Positions 7,885 to 17,825 of a stretch of 64,000 bases of DNA are shown one piece after another; position 1 is the first letter of the stretch; each line of letters begins with the position of its first letter. Both the position numbers and the translations under genes were made by a program. Source of the stretch: Clostridia bacterium (GTDB taxonomy: Bacteria; Bacillota; Clostridia; Peptostreptococcales; Acidaminobacteraceae); contig JACUUV010000005.1 in NCBI GenBank assembly GCA_014859095.1, forward strand, positions 1 to 64,000, written 5' to 3'. The notes under the pieces were generated by a model that was given only the letters and a program-made list of their open reading frames with translations, did not search any database and was not told the origin of the DNA.

Positions 7885-8898
7885 CTAATAATGCCAAAAT
7901 TTTGGGATGAACAAATCTTTATATAAATTCACAGCATATCGGTCAGACATGCTGGCGACATAATCCTTAACCGATTCGCGTTCTTCTCCATTGACATAAT
8001 CCTCATATCTTTCATCAGGCATTTGATCTGGATGTTCAAGGAAATAATGATAAAGTGCTTCAACTATATGTTCCGCTCTGGTTTCTTCACTTTTCGCCTC
8101 ATTGTTGTGATAGACATTTTCGAACATGAAAGTCCTGAGTTCCAAAAATGCCACTTCTTTTGATTTGCTTAATGAAATGTTTGCTTTTCCCACGCTGTTT
8201 TCAACAAGATCCATAATGAGAGCATTGATTCTTATGCCATGCGTGGCACCAATCTCATCAATAATATGTTTTGGAATTTTTTCGGGATTTAATACATGTG
8301 CTCTTACAGCATCATCGATGTCATGGTTCAGATACGCTATTCTATCGCAGAATTTTACAACTTGCCCTTCAAGCGTATCCGGTAAAGTTGTTCCACTGTG
8401 TCTTAGAATTCCATTTCTTACTTCCTCAGTCAAATTAAGTCCGAGCAAACTCTTGTTACGTCTTTCCAGAAAATCCACAACTCGCAGGCTTTGTGCGTTA
8501 TGGTCAAATCCACCTGGGTGAATTTTGTTGAGTCTTTCCTCGCCGCAATGACCAAACGGGGTATGACCAAGGTCGTGGCCAAGTGCTATCGCCTCAGTCA
8601 AATCTTCATTTAACTTTAAAGCCCTTGAAATTGTCCTTGCTATTTGTGAGACTTCCAGTGTATGGGTCAATCGGGTTCTATAATGGTCTCCTTCAGGAGA
8701 TAGAAATACTTGAGTTTTATGTTTCAGTCGCCTAAAGGCTTTTGAATGAAGTATTCTGTCACGATCACGTTGGTATTCTGTTCTGACAGGACAAGGCTCC
8801 TCAAACAGACGACGTCCCGTGGTCTCTCCTGATTTTTGTGCGAATTCAGATAAATAGTCAAGTTCAAATGCTTCTTGCTGTAATCTCAAATGCAACAT
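7885..8898 (-). CDS. dgt: Deoxyguanosinetriphosphate triphosphohydrolase-like protein
   Basis: This HD-domain enzyme hydrolyses dNTPs (dGTP in the founding member) to deoxynucleoside plus triphosphate and so influences dNTP pools. In 337 residues it shows the DRDRILHSKAFRRLKHKTQV segment (about 46-65), then TRLTHTLEVSQIARTI (first metal His) and GHDLGHTPFGH (HD pair and further ligand), and later DRIAYLNHDIDDA with another metal Asp. GAGGTG sits before the ATG. The gene commonly precedes dnaG-rpoD in Clostridia, as here. Its nucleotide specificity cannot be read from sequence. Confidence 0.92.
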   Translation of the reverse strand: MLHLRLQQEAFELDYLSEFAQKSGETTGRRLFEEPCPVRTEYQRDRDRILHSKAFRRLKHKTQVFLSPEGDHYRTRLTHTLEVSQIARTISRALKLNEDLTEAIALGHDLGHTPFGHCGEERLNKIHPGGFDHNAQSLRVVDFLERRNKSLLGLNLTEEVRNGILRHSGTTLPDTLEGQVVKFCDRIAYLNHDIDDAVRAHVLNPEKIPKHIIDEIGATHGIRINALIMDLVENSVGKANISLSKSKEVAFLELRTFMFENVYHNNEAKSEETRAEHIVEALYHYFLEHPDQMPDERYEDYVNGEERESVKDYVASMSDRYAVNLYKDLFIPKFWHY

Positions 8899-8977
8899 AG
8901 TATCACCTCACTCTCTTAATTAAACATCGAGACATGAAATCCTCTATTTTTGATGAAAATAAATTGTTAAATTTTCA

Positions 8978-9013
8978 AGAGACGGGAAATACCGATTGGT
9001 ACCGCCCGTCTCT
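8978..9013 (-). terminator. Hairpin after ppdK
   Basis: AGAGACGGG pairs perfectly with CCCGTCTCT around an 18-base loop, nine bases after the ppdK stop. Only a weak T-rich tail (TGAAAATTT) follows, so termination may be partial, allowing read-through into dgt. Confidence 0.5.
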
Positions 9014-9021
9014 GATTGGAA

Positions 9022-11643
9022 TTATTTGTTGTTTAATGCTGCATGAGCTGCAGCAAGTCTAGCTATTGGAACCCTGTATGGTGAACAGGAAACATAATTG
9101 AGTCCTTCCCTGTGACAGAAATCGATGGATTTTGTTTCTCCGCCATGTTCTCCACAGATACCGATTTTCAAATTCGCATTCACATTTCTTCCAAGTTCGA
9201 CACTCATATGAATTAGCTTTCCGACACCTTCTTGATCGATTGTCTCAAAAGGATCTTTTTCAAAGATGCTTTTCTTCATATATTCTCCAAGGAACTTACC
9301 TGCGTCGTCTCTAGAGAAACCAAGAGTCATTTGAGTGAGGTCATTTGTACCAAATGAAAAGAATTCAGCTTCTTCTGCTATCTGATCGGCAACCAAAGCT
9401 GCACGAGGCACTTCAATCATTGTCCCGATCTTGTAATCAAATGTTGTATTTTCCCTAGCCATTACAGCCTCTACGGTTTTCTTTGTCAGAGTCTTTAAAA
9501 TGGTAAATTCTGCCATGTGCCCTACGAGTGGAATCATGATTTCGGGTTTAACTTTGATATTTTCATTTTTTATGCAATGGATTGCTGCCTCGGTTATGGC
9601 CTCAACTTGCATTTCATATATTTCAGGATATGTGATTGCAAGTCTACAACCTCGATGGCCCAACATTGGGTTGACTTCCATCAGGTTTTCAATCTTATGT
9701 TTAACAATGGCATAGCTCATGTCGAGATCAGCTGAAAGCTTTTTCATGTCTTCCTCTTTGTGTGGTAGGAATTCATGAAGCGGTGGATCGAGTAATCTTA
9801 TGGTTACAGGACGTTCCCCCATCTCGCGGAAGATTCCGATAAAGTCTTCACGTTGGAACGGCATGAGGAATTGAAGTGCGTCACGTCGTTCTTCAATAGT
9901 TGTCGACAAAATCATTTTTCTAACTTTTAATATTCTGTCATCGCTGAAAAACATGTGTTCAGTTCTGCAAAGGCCGATTCCCTCTGCTCCAAATCTGACT
10001 GCGGTCTCTGCATCTTTAGGAGTATCCGCATTGGTTCTGATTCCAAGAGTCCTGACTTCGTCAGCCCATTTAAGCAGTGTGGCGAAATCGCCGGTAAGAC
10101 CAACTTCCACAGTATCGAGTTTGCCTTCATAAACCGTACCAGTATTACCATCAAGGGAAATGTAATCTCCTTCGCTGAACTTTACATCATCAATTACAAA
10201 GAACTTATTGTTTTCATCCACGAACATCTCACTACAACCAGCGACACAGCATTTGCCCATACCACGTGCGACAACTGCGGCATGCGATGTCATACCACCT
10301 CTTGCTGTCAATATTCCATTTGCTGTGACCATTCCTTCAATATCTTCAGGAGATGTTTCAGTTCTGACGAGAATACTTTGGATCCCTTGTTCTTTCATAT
10401 GAACCACATCATGAGAATGGAAATAAATACGACCTGAAGCAGCACCTGGCGAAGCAGGAAGTCCTTTGGTCAAAACCTTTGCATCATCAAGCGCTTTTGG
10501 ACTGAACATAGGATGAAGCAATTGGTCGAGTTGGGTCGGCATGACCCTGAGTAACGCCTCTTCTTTATTGATTACTCCATCCGCAACAAGTTGTACTGCA
10601 ATACATACTGCGGCAAAAGCGGTTCTCTTGCCTGTACGAGTCTGTAGAAGATACAATTTGCCACGTTCAACGGTGAATTCGATATCTTGCATATCTTTGT
10701 AATGGGCTTCAAGTTTTTCACATACATCAACAAATTGCTGATAAACTTCAGGCATGACATCCTTAAGTTCATCTATATGTTGAGGTGTTCGTATTCCTGC
10801 GACAACGTCCTCGCCTTGAGCATTGATCAGGAATTCACCAAACAGTTTGTTTTCTCCGGTGGATGGATTTCTAGTGAATGCCACTCCGGTACCTGATGTG
10901 TTCCCCATGTTGCCAAATACCATGGATTGAATATTTACGGCAGTTCCTAAATCATGAGGAATGTCATGGAGTCTACGGTAGATTCTTGCTCTATCATTGT
11001 TCCAAGAACCAAAAACAGCCTCAATCGACATCATCATTTGTTCTTTTGGATCTGTTGGGAATGGGAATCCCTTTTCATTTTGTACAATTTTCTTATATTG
11101 CGTTATGATGTTCATAAGATCTTCAACAGTCAAATCCGTATCCTGGTGAGAACCGTTTTTGAGTTTCTGGTTGTCCATGATCTTGTCAAATTTATATTTT
11201 GGAATTTCAAGTACAACATCTCCGAACATCTGGATGAATCTTCTATAACTGTCAAATGCAAATCTGCGATTTCCAGTCAACTTGGCAAGGCCTTCCACTG
11301 AATCATCATTTAGTCCCAAATTTAGAACGGTATCCATCATACCAGGCATGGATACGAAAGCACCTGAACGAACAGAAACCAACAATGGGTCATTGGGATC
11401 ACCAAGAATCTTACCTGTTTTTTTCTCCAGTTCATCCAAATATTGATCGATTTCACTGACAATATCCGGAACTATTTTTTCGCCATCTTTGTAAAATTGG
11501 TTGCAGGCTTCAGTGGTAATGGTAAAACCATCAGGTACAGGAAGGCCAATTTTTTTCATTTCCGCTAAATTGGCGCCCTTACCACCGAGCAATTTTTTCA
11601 TGTCTTTGTTCCCCTCTTCAAAAGCATAAACAAATTTTCTCAT
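9022..11643 (-). CDS. ppdK: Pyruvate, phosphate dikinase
   Basis: PPDK reversibly converts pyruvate, ATP and phosphate to phosphoenolpyruvate, AMP and pyrophosphate. In anaerobes it often works glycolytically. The full-length protein (873 residues) has the N-terminal ATP-grasp domain (GGKGANLAEM, about 21-30), the swivelling domain with the phosphohistidine motif TARGGMTSHAAVVARGMGK (about 446-464), and a C-terminal PEP-binding TIM barrel with IGLCRTEHMFF, FGTNDLTQMTLG and CGEHGG. It ends with the usual SPYRVPIARLAAAHAA. AAGGAAGG precedes the ATG. Its regulator ppsR lies immediately upstream. The conserved Thr two residues before the catalytic His (GGMTSH) is present for regulatory phosphorylation. 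Confidence 0.98.
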   Translation of the reverse strand: MRKFVYAFEEGNKDMKKLLGGKGANLAEMKKIGLPVPDGFTITTEACNQFYKDGEKIVPDIVSEIDQYLDELEKKTGKILGDPNDPLLVSVRSGAFVSMPGMMDTVLNLGLNDDSVEGLAKLTGNRRFAFDSYRRFIQMFGDVVLEIPKYKFDKIMDNQKLKNGSHQDTDLTVEDLMNIITQYKKIVQNEKGFPFPTDPKEQMMMSIEAVFGSWNNDRARIYRRLHDIPHDLGTAVNIQSMVFGNMGNTSGTGVAFTRNPSTGENKLFGEFLINAQGEDVVAGIRTPQHIDELKDVMPEVYQQFVDVCEKLEAHYKDMQDIEFTVERGKLYLLQTRTGKRTAFAAVCIAVQLVADGVINKEEALLRVMPTQLDQLLHPMFSPKALDDAKVLTKGLPASPGAASGRIYFHSHDVVHMKEQGIQSILVRTETSPEDIEGMVTANGILTARGGMTSHAAVVARGMGKCCVAGCSEMFVDENNKFFVIDDVKFSEGDYISLDGNTGTVYEGKLDTVEVGLTGDFATLLKWADEVRTLGIRTNADTPKDAETAVRFGAEGIGLCRTEHMFFSDDRILKVRKMILSTTIEERRDALQFLMPFQREDFIGIFREMGERPVTIRLLDPPLHEFLPHKEEDMKKLSADLDMSYAIVKHKIENLMEVNPMLGHRGCRLAITYPEIYEMQVEAITEAAIHCIKNENIKVKPEIMIPLVGHMAEFTILKTLTKKTVEAVMARENTTFDYKIGTMIEVPRAALVADQIAEEAEFFSFGTNDLTQMTLGFSRDDAGKFLGEYMKKSIFEKDPFETIDQEGVGKLIHMSVELGRNVNANLKIGICGEHGGETKSIDFCHREGLNYVSCSPYRVPIARLAAAHAALNNK

Positions 11644-11674
11644 CTTTTAACCTTCCTTACTCTCTTTTTTTTTA

Positions 11675-11706
11675 TAAAAAACCCATAGCAAAAAATACCA
11701 TGGGTC
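11675..11706 (-). terminator. Terminator between ppsR and ppdK
   Basis: On the minus strand ACCCAT(G) and ATGGGT form a short stem with a nine-base T-rich loop and are followed by six T. It probably reduces, but may not abolish, read-through into ppdK, for which I see no clear separate promoter. Confidence 0.65.
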
Positions 11707-11721
11707 AGTTATCAAGGATGT

Positions 11722-12540
11722 CTACTTAAGTTTTATGTTTAGACCGGTTATTTCAAGTATGATACTGGCGGTTTCCTCGATCGCTTTTGTTGCCACATTG
11801 ATCACAGGGCAACCCAATTGTCTATAGACTTTGTCTGCGTATTCGAGTTCTTCCAGAATTCTTTCAAAGTTCGCATATTCCACATCGGAGGAAAGACCAA
11901 GTGATTTTAATCGTTCCACCCTTACTTCATTTAATTTTTCAGGTGAATTAGTCAGTCCGATCAAGCGATCTTTCGGCACTTGAAATATCTCTTTTGCAAC
12001 AGGTATTTCAGGAACCAAGGGGACGTTTGCAACTTTGACATTTTTATGTGAAAGGTACATGCTGAGCGGTGTTTTTGAGGTTCTCGAAATTCCCAATAAG
12101 ACAACATCCGCATATTTGAGACCTCTGAGGTCCTTGCCATCATCGTATTTCACTGCAAATTCAATTGCCGCTACACGCTCAAAGTAATCGTCATCGAGTT
12201 TGTACATCGTTCCTGGCTTTCGTGCCGGCGGATCTCCGAAAAATGTTTCAAATTGATTGAGAACCGGTGACAGTATGTCATGACAAATGACGTTGTGCTT
12301 TGCACAAATAAGTTTGATGTTTTGGGTGAGTTCTTCAATAACCGTAGTAAACAGAACGATCGATTGATGTTTGGCAGCTTCAAGAATGATTTCCTCAACG
12401 GCTTCGGTGTCGCGTACGTAGTTATACTTCTTGACGACATAATCCTTATTGATAAATTGATTCATTGCTGCTCTAGCGACGTGTGATGCAGTTTCTCCCA
12501 AAGAATCTGACAGGATGAAAATCTGATATCGATTGTCCAT
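11722..12540 (-). CDS. ppsR: PPDK regulatory protein (bifunctional kinase/pyrophosphorylase, DUF299)
   Basis: Enzymes of this family inactivate PPDK or PEP synthase by ADP-dependent phosphorylation of the Thr beside the catalytic His, and reactivate it by phosphorolysis. The 272 residues open YQIFILSDSLGETASHVARA, a family signature, and carry the P-loop-like GISRTSKTPLSMYLS (about 152-166). The start is the ATG at 12540, five bases after GGAGG; the longer frame begins with a TTG inside that ribosome binding site. It lies 31 bp after glyQS and directly before ppdK, whose regulation it surely performs. Confidence 0.93.
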   Translation of the reverse strand: MDNRYQIFILSDSLGETASHVARAAMNQFINKDYVVKKYNYVRDTEAVEEIILEAAKHQSIVLFTTVIEELTQNIKLICAKHNVICHDILSPVLNQFETFFGDPPARKPGTMYKLDDDYFERVAAIEFAVKYDDGKDLRGLKYADVVLLGISRTSKTPLSMYLSHKNVKVANVPLVPEIPVAKEIFQVPKDRLIGLTNSPEKLNEVRVERLKSLGLSSDVEYANFERILEELEYADKVYRQLGCPVINVATKAIEETASIILEITGLNIKLK

Positions 12541-12583
12541 GTTTACCTCCAATTTTTCAGCTTCTTACATTGATATCCATATT

Positions 12584-13972
12584 TTAAAACTTTAATCGCT
12601 CATTGATATAATTGATGAGTTCACTGATTTTTATACGTTCTTGAACCATGGAGTCACGTTGTCTGATAGTGACACTTTGATCTTCAGCGGATTCAAAATC
12701 GTATGTGATGCAAAAAGGTGTTCCGATTTCATCATGGCGTCTATAACGTTTTCCAATACTGCCTGAATCATCAAATTCGACATTAAAATATTCAGACAAC
12801 GTCGCATAAATTTCTTCAGCACCTTCGTTTAATTTCTTGGAAAGCGGAAATATCGCGGCTTTTACAGGTGCAAGTGCAGGATGAAATTTAAGTACGATTC
12901 TACTTGTGCCGTCTTCCAGTGCCTCTTCATTATAGGCATCCACCAAAAATGCCAGAGTCACCCTGTCAGCACCCAATGAAGGTTCGATGCAAAATGGCAC
13001 ATATTTTTCATTTGTGATGGGATCTTGATAGCTTAGGTCAACTTTGGCTTGTGTCATATGTGCTTTAAGGTCGAAATCCGTCCTGTCAGCAATTCCCCAA
13101 AGTTCACCCCAACCGAATGGAAAGCGATATTCGATATCTGTGGTTGCATTGGAATAATGAGAAAGTTCCTCTGCATCATGATCTCTGAATTTTACATTTT
13201 CAGGGGCCATTCCAAGCTTATATAGCCATTCCATACAGAATTCTTTCCAGTAAGCAAACCATTTCAGATCTTCTCCTGGTTCACAGAAAAATTCGAGTTC
13301 CATTTGTTCAAATTCACGAGTTCTGAATGTGAAGTTACCAGGTGTGATCTCATTTCTAAAAGACTTTCCAATTTGACCTATGCCGAATGGTATTTTTCTT
13401 CTGGAGGCACGTTGGATCGCTTTGAAGTTGACAAAAATGCCTTGTGCCGTTTCAGGGCGTAGGAATATCTCTGTTGAAGTATCTTCAACCACACCCTGGA
13501 ATGTTTTGAACATCAAGTTGAACTGGCGGATATTGGTGAAGTTATGTGCACCACAATTAGAACATTTGATCATTTCTTCAGCAATGTAAGCTTCCATTTT
13601 TTCATTTCCCCATGCGTCTATTGCTTCCGGAGTTTCTCCTTTGGCTACCATATGAGCTTCAATAATTTGATCGGCACGGTATCTTGTCTTGCACGATTTG
13701 CAATCCATGAGAGGATCATTGAATCCTCCGACATGCCCTGATGCGACCCAAACTTCTGGATTCATCAAAATGGCAGTGTCTATGCCGACATTGTAAGGGC
13801 TGCTTTGCACGAATTTCTTCCACCAAGCCTGTTTCACATTGTTTTTTAGTTCCACGCCAAGTGGGCCGTAGTCCCAAGTGTTTGCGAGTCCACCATATAT
13901 GTCCGAACCCGGAAATATAAAACCTCTAGATTTAGCTAATGATACCACTTTTTCCATTGTTACTGCATCCAT
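12584..13972 (-). CDS. glyQS: Glycyl-tRNA synthetase, alpha2 type
   Basis: This class II synthetase charges tRNA-Gly. The 462 residues match the homodimeric eukaryote/Gram-positive type rather than the alpha2beta2 GlyQ/GlyS type. Seen: [20 protein letters not shown] at the N-terminus (about 16-35), motif 2 region [20 protein letters not shown] (about 203-222), motif 3 [13 protein letters not shown] (about 328-340), and a C-terminal anticodon-binding domain (about 360-462). The zinc-like cluster CKSCKTRY / CSNCGAH is present. GGAGG precedes the ATG. It is controlled by the T-box leader upstream; ppsR follows 31 bp downstream. Confidence 0.97.
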   Translation of the reverse strand: MDAVTMEKVVSLAKSRGFIFPGSDIYGGLANTWDYGPLGVELKNNVKQAWWKKFVQSSPYNVGIDTAILMNPEVWVASGHVGGFNDPLMDCKSCKTRYRADQIIEAHMVAKGETPEAIDAWGNEKMEAYIAEEMIKCSNCGAHNFTNIRQFNLMFKTFQGVVEDTSTEIFLRPETAQGIFVNFKAIQRASRRKIPFGIGQIGKSFRNEITPGNFTFRTREFEQMELEFFCEPGEDLKWFAYWKEFCMEWLYKLGMAPENVKFRDHDAEELSHYSNATTDIEYRFPFGWGELWGIADRTDFDLKAHMTQAKVDLSYQDPITNEKYVPFCIEPSLGADRVTLAFLVDAYNEEALEDGTSRIVLKFHPALAPVKAAIFPLSKKLNEGAEEIYATLSEYFNVEFDDSGSIGKRYRRHDEIGTPFCITYDFESAEDQSVTIRQRDSMVQERIKISELINYINERLKF

Positions 13973-14003
13973 TTTTTGATCCTCCTAAATTTTACCATAA
14001 ACA

Positions 14004-14201
14004 TAAAAAAATCCTCCATCCCTTAAAAAAATAAGGGACGAAAGATTATTCCGCGGTTCCACCCTAGTTGACGTAAACGTCCACTTTAGTACGCATAGCT
14101 CCGAAGCGCCTTTCAATACATGGATCTATCGATTTACACCAACCATCGACTCTCTTGAAAACCAGTGTATTTACTGTTTCTTCATCATTGCAGCAGTATT
14201 T
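14004..14201 (-). promoter_or_regulatory. Glycine T-box leader of glyQS
   Basis: T-box leaders sense uncharged tRNA and switch a terminator to an antiterminator. Seen on the minus strand: stem I with AGAGAG and GGTTGGTG, a specifier loop GAAAGGC whose codon GGC (14110-14108) reads Gly, and the invariant T-box GGGTGGAACCGCGG (14064-14051). A terminator hairpin follows, GTCCCTTA / TAAGGGAT with seven T (14040-14004). The specifier agrees with the downstream glycyl-tRNA synthetase. Transcription should start near 14201. Confidence 0.93.
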
Positions 14202-14207
14202 TAGATG

Positions 14208-14236
14208 ATTTTAACACAAAGTGTATCTTCTGTAAA
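14208..14236 (-). promoter_or_regulatory. Sigma-A promoter of the glyQS T-box transcript
   Basis: TTTACA (14236-14231), a 17 bp spacer and TAAAAT (14213-14208) on the minus strand, directly upstream of the T-box leader. Confidence 0.7.
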
Positions 14237-14261
14237 GTATGCCAAAAATTAAATGCTGGCA

Positions 14262-14801
14262 TTACTTCTGTTCATCATCCGATTCAAAGATGTCCTCTTC
14301 AAAAAAGTCATCTTCTACAACTGTTTCTTCTGGTTGCACTTTTGTGTTTTTTTCTTTTTTGTCTTTTGACAGGTAGGAAATGAATTCATCAAACTTCTCT
14401 TGTGTCAATTCGTTGAAATTGATTGTTCCCCCATCCTTTTTGAGTATTTTGAGTTCACAGCCGGTTGCCACTGCGGCAATGATGGCCGCCACAGTAGGAA
14501 TTGTGAAGATAACCGCACTGATTGCTCCTGCCATTATTGGAATATCAACAATGACCTTGCCATTCTTGATAATCAGGATTTGGTGAACCAAACCTTCATT
14601 TACCAAGGCTTTCAATCTTTCAACAATTTCTTGTCCATTGATTTTCTTACCTGTTTTAAACCCACTAGTTTGCATTTCCTCGATGTCTACAATAGCTCTA
14701 AGCACATCGCCTTCATTTTTTTCGAGCGCCTCTTTTGCTATTTTATAGCTTACGTTTGTACGGTCAATGACTTCATCAACCATTTCAAGTGTAATTCTCA
14801 T
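14262..14801 (-). CDS. DUF4342 domain protein with UBA-like N-terminus
   Basis: The function is unknown. Residues 1-45 (MRITLEMVDEVIDRTNVSYK onward) resemble the UBA/EF-Ts-type three-helix fold of the DUF4342 family. The middle holds GLVHQILIIKNGKVIVDIPI and a glycine/alanine hydrophobic stretch (about 80-110, possible membrane contact). The C-terminus is very acidic (EDDFFEEDIFESDDEQK). The start is taken at 14801, eight bases after GAGGAG; ATGs at 14807 and 14822 are too close to or upstream of it. It stands alone between the chemotaxis receptor and the glyQS promoter. Confidence 0.75.
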   Translation of the reverse strand: MRITLEMVDEVIDRTNVSYKIAKEALEKNEGDVLRAIVDIEEMQTSGFKTGKKINGQEIVERLKALVNEGLVHQILIIKNGKVIVDIPIMAGAISAVIFTIPTVAAIIAAVATGCELKILKKDGGTINFNELTQEKFDEFISYLSKDKKEKNTKVQPEETVVEDDFFEEDIFESDDEQK

Positions 14802-14916
14802 ATTCATCTCTCCTCGATACATTCTTTATAATAATCATTATATCACTATGAAAATTAAAATACATACTTTATCCGATAATTGGCTCTGTTTTAATCGTAT
14901 TTTAACCATCATACCA

Positions 14917-14947
14917 TAAAAATAGCGATGACAGTTGCCATCGCTAT
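14917..14947 (-). terminator. Terminator after the chemotaxis receptor
   Basis: AATAGCGATG / CATCGCTATT form a 10 bp stem on the minus strand followed by TTTTTA, twenty bases after the MCP stop. Confidence 0.75.
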
Positions 14948-14966
14948 TCCAATTTCAACAAGTGAC

Positions 14967-16952
14967 TTAAATTTTGAATTTGTTGATGTTGACCTCAAGA
15001 TTCTCTGCGAGTTCACGAAGATGATCCGCAGAGGATGCGACTTCCTCAACAATTGCGGTTTGTTCTTCCATGGAAGCGCTAACCTCTTCCGAAGCAGCAG
15101 CTGCCTCTTCAGAGATACTGGCAATACTTGAGATGCTGTCAAGAATCTCTACCTTGCTGACATCAAGCACTTCAATATCTTTAGATACCGAATCAATGAC
15201 CACTTGAATGCTGTTGATGGCTTCAAATATGGATTTGAAAGAATCCTCTACTCTGTATACAGCATCATTTTGATCATTGGATCTGGCTTTTACTTCCTGC
15301 ATGATATTGACGGTATTCATGCTGCCGGTCTGAATGCTTGTGACAATATTCTTGATTTCTCCTGCAGCTTTGCTGGATTCTTCAGCCAGTTTACGAATTT
15401 CATCCGCAACGACCGCGAAACCTCTTCCGTGCTCTCCTGCTCTAGCCGCTTCAATTGAAGCATTGAGGGCAAGAAGATTGGTTTGTTCTGCAATTGTACT
15501 TATGGCTTGAACGATACTGCTGATATCTTTGGATTTTTTTTCAAGTTCAAGTATGGAAGTCTCGGTCTTAAGAGTAGCTTCATTATTCTCGGTGTTTTTT
15601 TCTCTCAACACTTTTACCGCTTCTTCGCTGGATGCGTTAACTTCACTGGCCTTGTTTGCCATTTTGATCATGCCTACAATATTGTCGGTAAGCATACGGA
15701 TGTTCTCACCCATCTGATCTGCGATTCTACTGCTCGTTTCGCTGTCCTGAGCTTGTTTGGTTGCTCCGACAGCCACTTCTTCAACCGCATGGGAAACCTC
15801 TTTGGAAGCCATATTCGCGCGATCTGAGAGCCCCACAAGATAATTGGCTGAAGTCAGCACATTTTTTGTGGCATCGTTTACATTGCTGACGAGAGCTGAA
15901 ATATTGTCGATCATGTAGTTGAGATCATTGCCCAATCTACCGATTTCATCATTGGTTTTGACTGTGATGCGTTTGGTCAAATCACCTTTGCTCACCAAGC
16001 TCAGTGTATCCGACATATTTTTGACGTTTTTTATGATTGTATTTGAGAAGATTACAGCTGCTACAATAGCTAGAGCTAAAAGTATGGTGGCAATAATGAT
16101 GATTGTCAGCAATAACTTATTTGTGGATTCTGCTATTTCCCGTTCATCCACTACCGCAAGTATTTTCCATCCCAATGCTTCCACATTTGTCAGAAATGCA
16201 ACACGGTTTACACCATCTCTTTTATATTCATATTGCCCCGAGGTATTGGATTCAACGAAATTTCTTAGACCGTCAATGGAAATAGGTTCTCCGATCAACG
16301 CGGGATCAGGATGTGTAAAAGGCACATTGTCCGGACCGATGAGAATGATATAACCATACTTACCAATTTTGACACTGTTGGCCAAATCTGATATTTGAGA
16401 GATGTCCAGGTCGATTGCCAATACACCTTCTAGCGAGCCGGTAAGACCCGTGACTGGTGCTCCTGCCGATATTACAATCGCACCTTCTATGGCATCCACA
16501 TACGGTGCTGTCCATACCAATCCATTTTTAGCTACGGCATCCGTATACCACGGTCTGCCCGTAGGGTCGTAATCAGCCGGGAGATCTACCGCCGGGTAAA
16601 TATGGAAGACTTTGTCCCTGTAACCGACATATACATTTTTAACTTCGGAATACTCACCGATGAATGATTCAAAAGATTTGTACATCCATGTTCTGCTTTC
16701 TGCATTGGTTCTACCGAGTTTGATATTGGCATCCGTTGACAAAAGCCCTGTAGCTCTTGAATAGATGGCCATATAATTCTCTATACTTTGTTTTACCAAA
16801 GTGGATTCCTCTTCACTTGTGTTCATCAAAGTTTCAAAATAAGAATCTGATGTGGTCTTGTAAACCGTTGCACTGAGTGCAATCATAGGTATGGTGATGA
16901 CCAAAACAAAAGCAATGATCAGCTTAGCTCTTAAGCTCATGTGTTTTCTCAT
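14967..16952 (-). CDS. Methyl-accepting chemotaxis protein with dCache sensor
   Basis: This transmembrane receptor controls CheA and flagellar behaviour. The 661 residues are ordered: basic start and TM1 (about 9-31), an extracytoplasmic dCache-type domain (about 35-275, with [14 protein letters not shown] and GRPWYTDAV, the latter typical of Cache ligand pockets), TM2 (about 281-303), HAMP (about 305-357), then a long signalling coiled coil with the hairpin tip [20 protein letters not shown] (about 492-511). It lacks a C-terminal pentapeptide tether. GAGGAGG precedes the ATG. No che or flagellar gene lies in the window. Ligand unknown. Confidence 0.95.
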   Translation of the reverse strand: MRKHMSLRAKLIIAFVLVITIPMIALSATVYKTTSDSYFETLMNTSEEESTLVKQSIENYMAIYSRATGLLSTDANIKLGRTNAESRTWMYKSFESFIGEYSEVKNVYVGYRDKVFHIYPAVDLPADYDPTGRPWYTDAVAKNGLVWTAPYVDAIEGAIVISAGAPVTGLTGSLEGVLAIDLDISQISDLANSVKIGKYGYIILIGPDNVPFTHPDPALIGEPISIDGLRNFVESNTSGQYEYKRDGVNRVAFLTNVEALGWKILAVVDEREIAESTNKLLLTIIIIATILLALAIVAAVIFSNTIIKNVKNMSDTLSLVSKGDLTKRITVKTNDEIGRLGNDLNYMIDNISALVSNVNDATKNVLTSANYLVGLSDRANMASKEVSHAVEEVAVGATKQAQDSETSSRIADQMGENIRMLTDNIVGMIKMANKASEVNASSEEAVKVLREKNTENNEATLKTETSILELEKKSKDISSIVQAISTIAEQTNLLALNASIEAARAGEHGRGFAVVADEIRKLAEESSKAAGEIKNIVTSIQTGSMNTVNIMQEVKARSNDQNDAVYRVEDSFKSIFEAINSIQVVIDSVSKDIEVLDVSKVEILDSISSIASISEEAAAASEEVSASMEEQTAIVEEVASSADHLRELAENLEVNINKFKI

Positions 16953-17031
16953 ATAAACCTCCTCAAAGTTATATAATAATTATAATTTTATATATACCCA
17001 TTACATTGATTATATTAACACACATCCATAC

Positions 17032-17061
17032 AAAAAAAAAGAAAATGCATTCACATTTTCT
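17032..17061 (-). terminator. Terminator after recO
   Basis: On the minus strand GAAAATG / CATTTTC closes a six-base loop and is followed by nine T. It ends the era-mgtE-recO operon. Confidence 0.75.
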
Positions 17062-17079
17062 AACAAACTTAAAAAAAAT

Positions 17080-17817
17080 TCATAAGATGTCCAAAAAATC
17101 CTTAGATTTAATTTTCGCAATGCCTTGATGCACCATAAGAAATTTTTCGAAGATTTCAATGATTTTGATGGTGTAGTTCGGATGTATTTTTGTTTTGACA
17201 ATAACACGAACATCCTTCTCCATCAAATAGCTCATTATACTTACAAACTGCTGATTCAATTTGATGTGATCTGTTCCTTCAATGCATTTTGAACAAATCA
17301 TTCCACCGGAATGAATTGAAAAGTGGTATTTATCCGTGGAGTCCCCGCAGTGTATGCAAGTATTGTCAAAATGTGGTTTGTGGCCAGTGATTTTAGCCAG
17401 TTTTATGAGGTATGCCGCCCTAAGCAAATTGTAATCAATGCTTTGCAGCGACAACAGATGGATGATTTCAACAATCAACTTAAAGTGCTCTGTGTCTGCA
17501 ATATTGGGATAAATCGTCAAATTGCAGAGCTCAATGAAATAATTGCCAAAAGCCAAGGAATTCAAATCATCAGCAATCCTGAAATGTGAATCATATATGT
17601 CACATGAAGATACCTTCATCATTTTTGATTTCGTGTTCAAAATAAAACGGCCAAAAACAAATGGTTTTGAACAAGCAGAAAGTGGAGATTTCGAACTTTT
17701 AGCCCCATTTGAAACCACTTCCATTTTACCGGCCTTTTTCGTGAAAATCGTCAAAAAAATATCATTATTGATACTTTTATTGGATCGTAATACAATTGCG
17801 TCAGTCTCAAAATACAT
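17080..17817 (-). CDS. recO: DNA repair protein RecO
   Basis: RecO loads RecA on SSB-coated single strands and anneals complementary strands in the RecFOR pathway. The 245 residues have the N-terminal OB-fold (about 1-80, with TDAIVLRSNKSINNDIFLTIFT and GAKSSKSPLSACSKPF) and a helical C-terminal domain containing a zinc finger CIHCGDS ... CSKC (about 156-179). It starts 8 bp after mgtE with AGGTG before the ATG, as the last gene of the phoH-to-recO operon. The era-recO linkage is widespread in Firmicutes; mgtE inserted between them is less usual. Confidence 0.94.
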   Translation of the reverse strand: MYFETDAIVLRSNKSINNDIFLTIFTKKAGKMEVVSNGAKSSKSPLSACSKPFVFGRFILNTKSKMMKVSSCDIYDSHFRIADDLNSLAFGNYFIELCNLTIYPNIADTEHFKLIVEIIHLLSLQSIDYNLLRAAYLIKLAKITGHKPHFDNTCIHCGDSTDKYHFSIHSGGMICSKCIEGTDHIKLNQQFVSIMSYLMEKDVRVIVKTKIHPNYTIKIIEIFEKFLMVHQGIAKIKSKDFLDIL

Positions 17818-17825
17818 CGTTGCAC

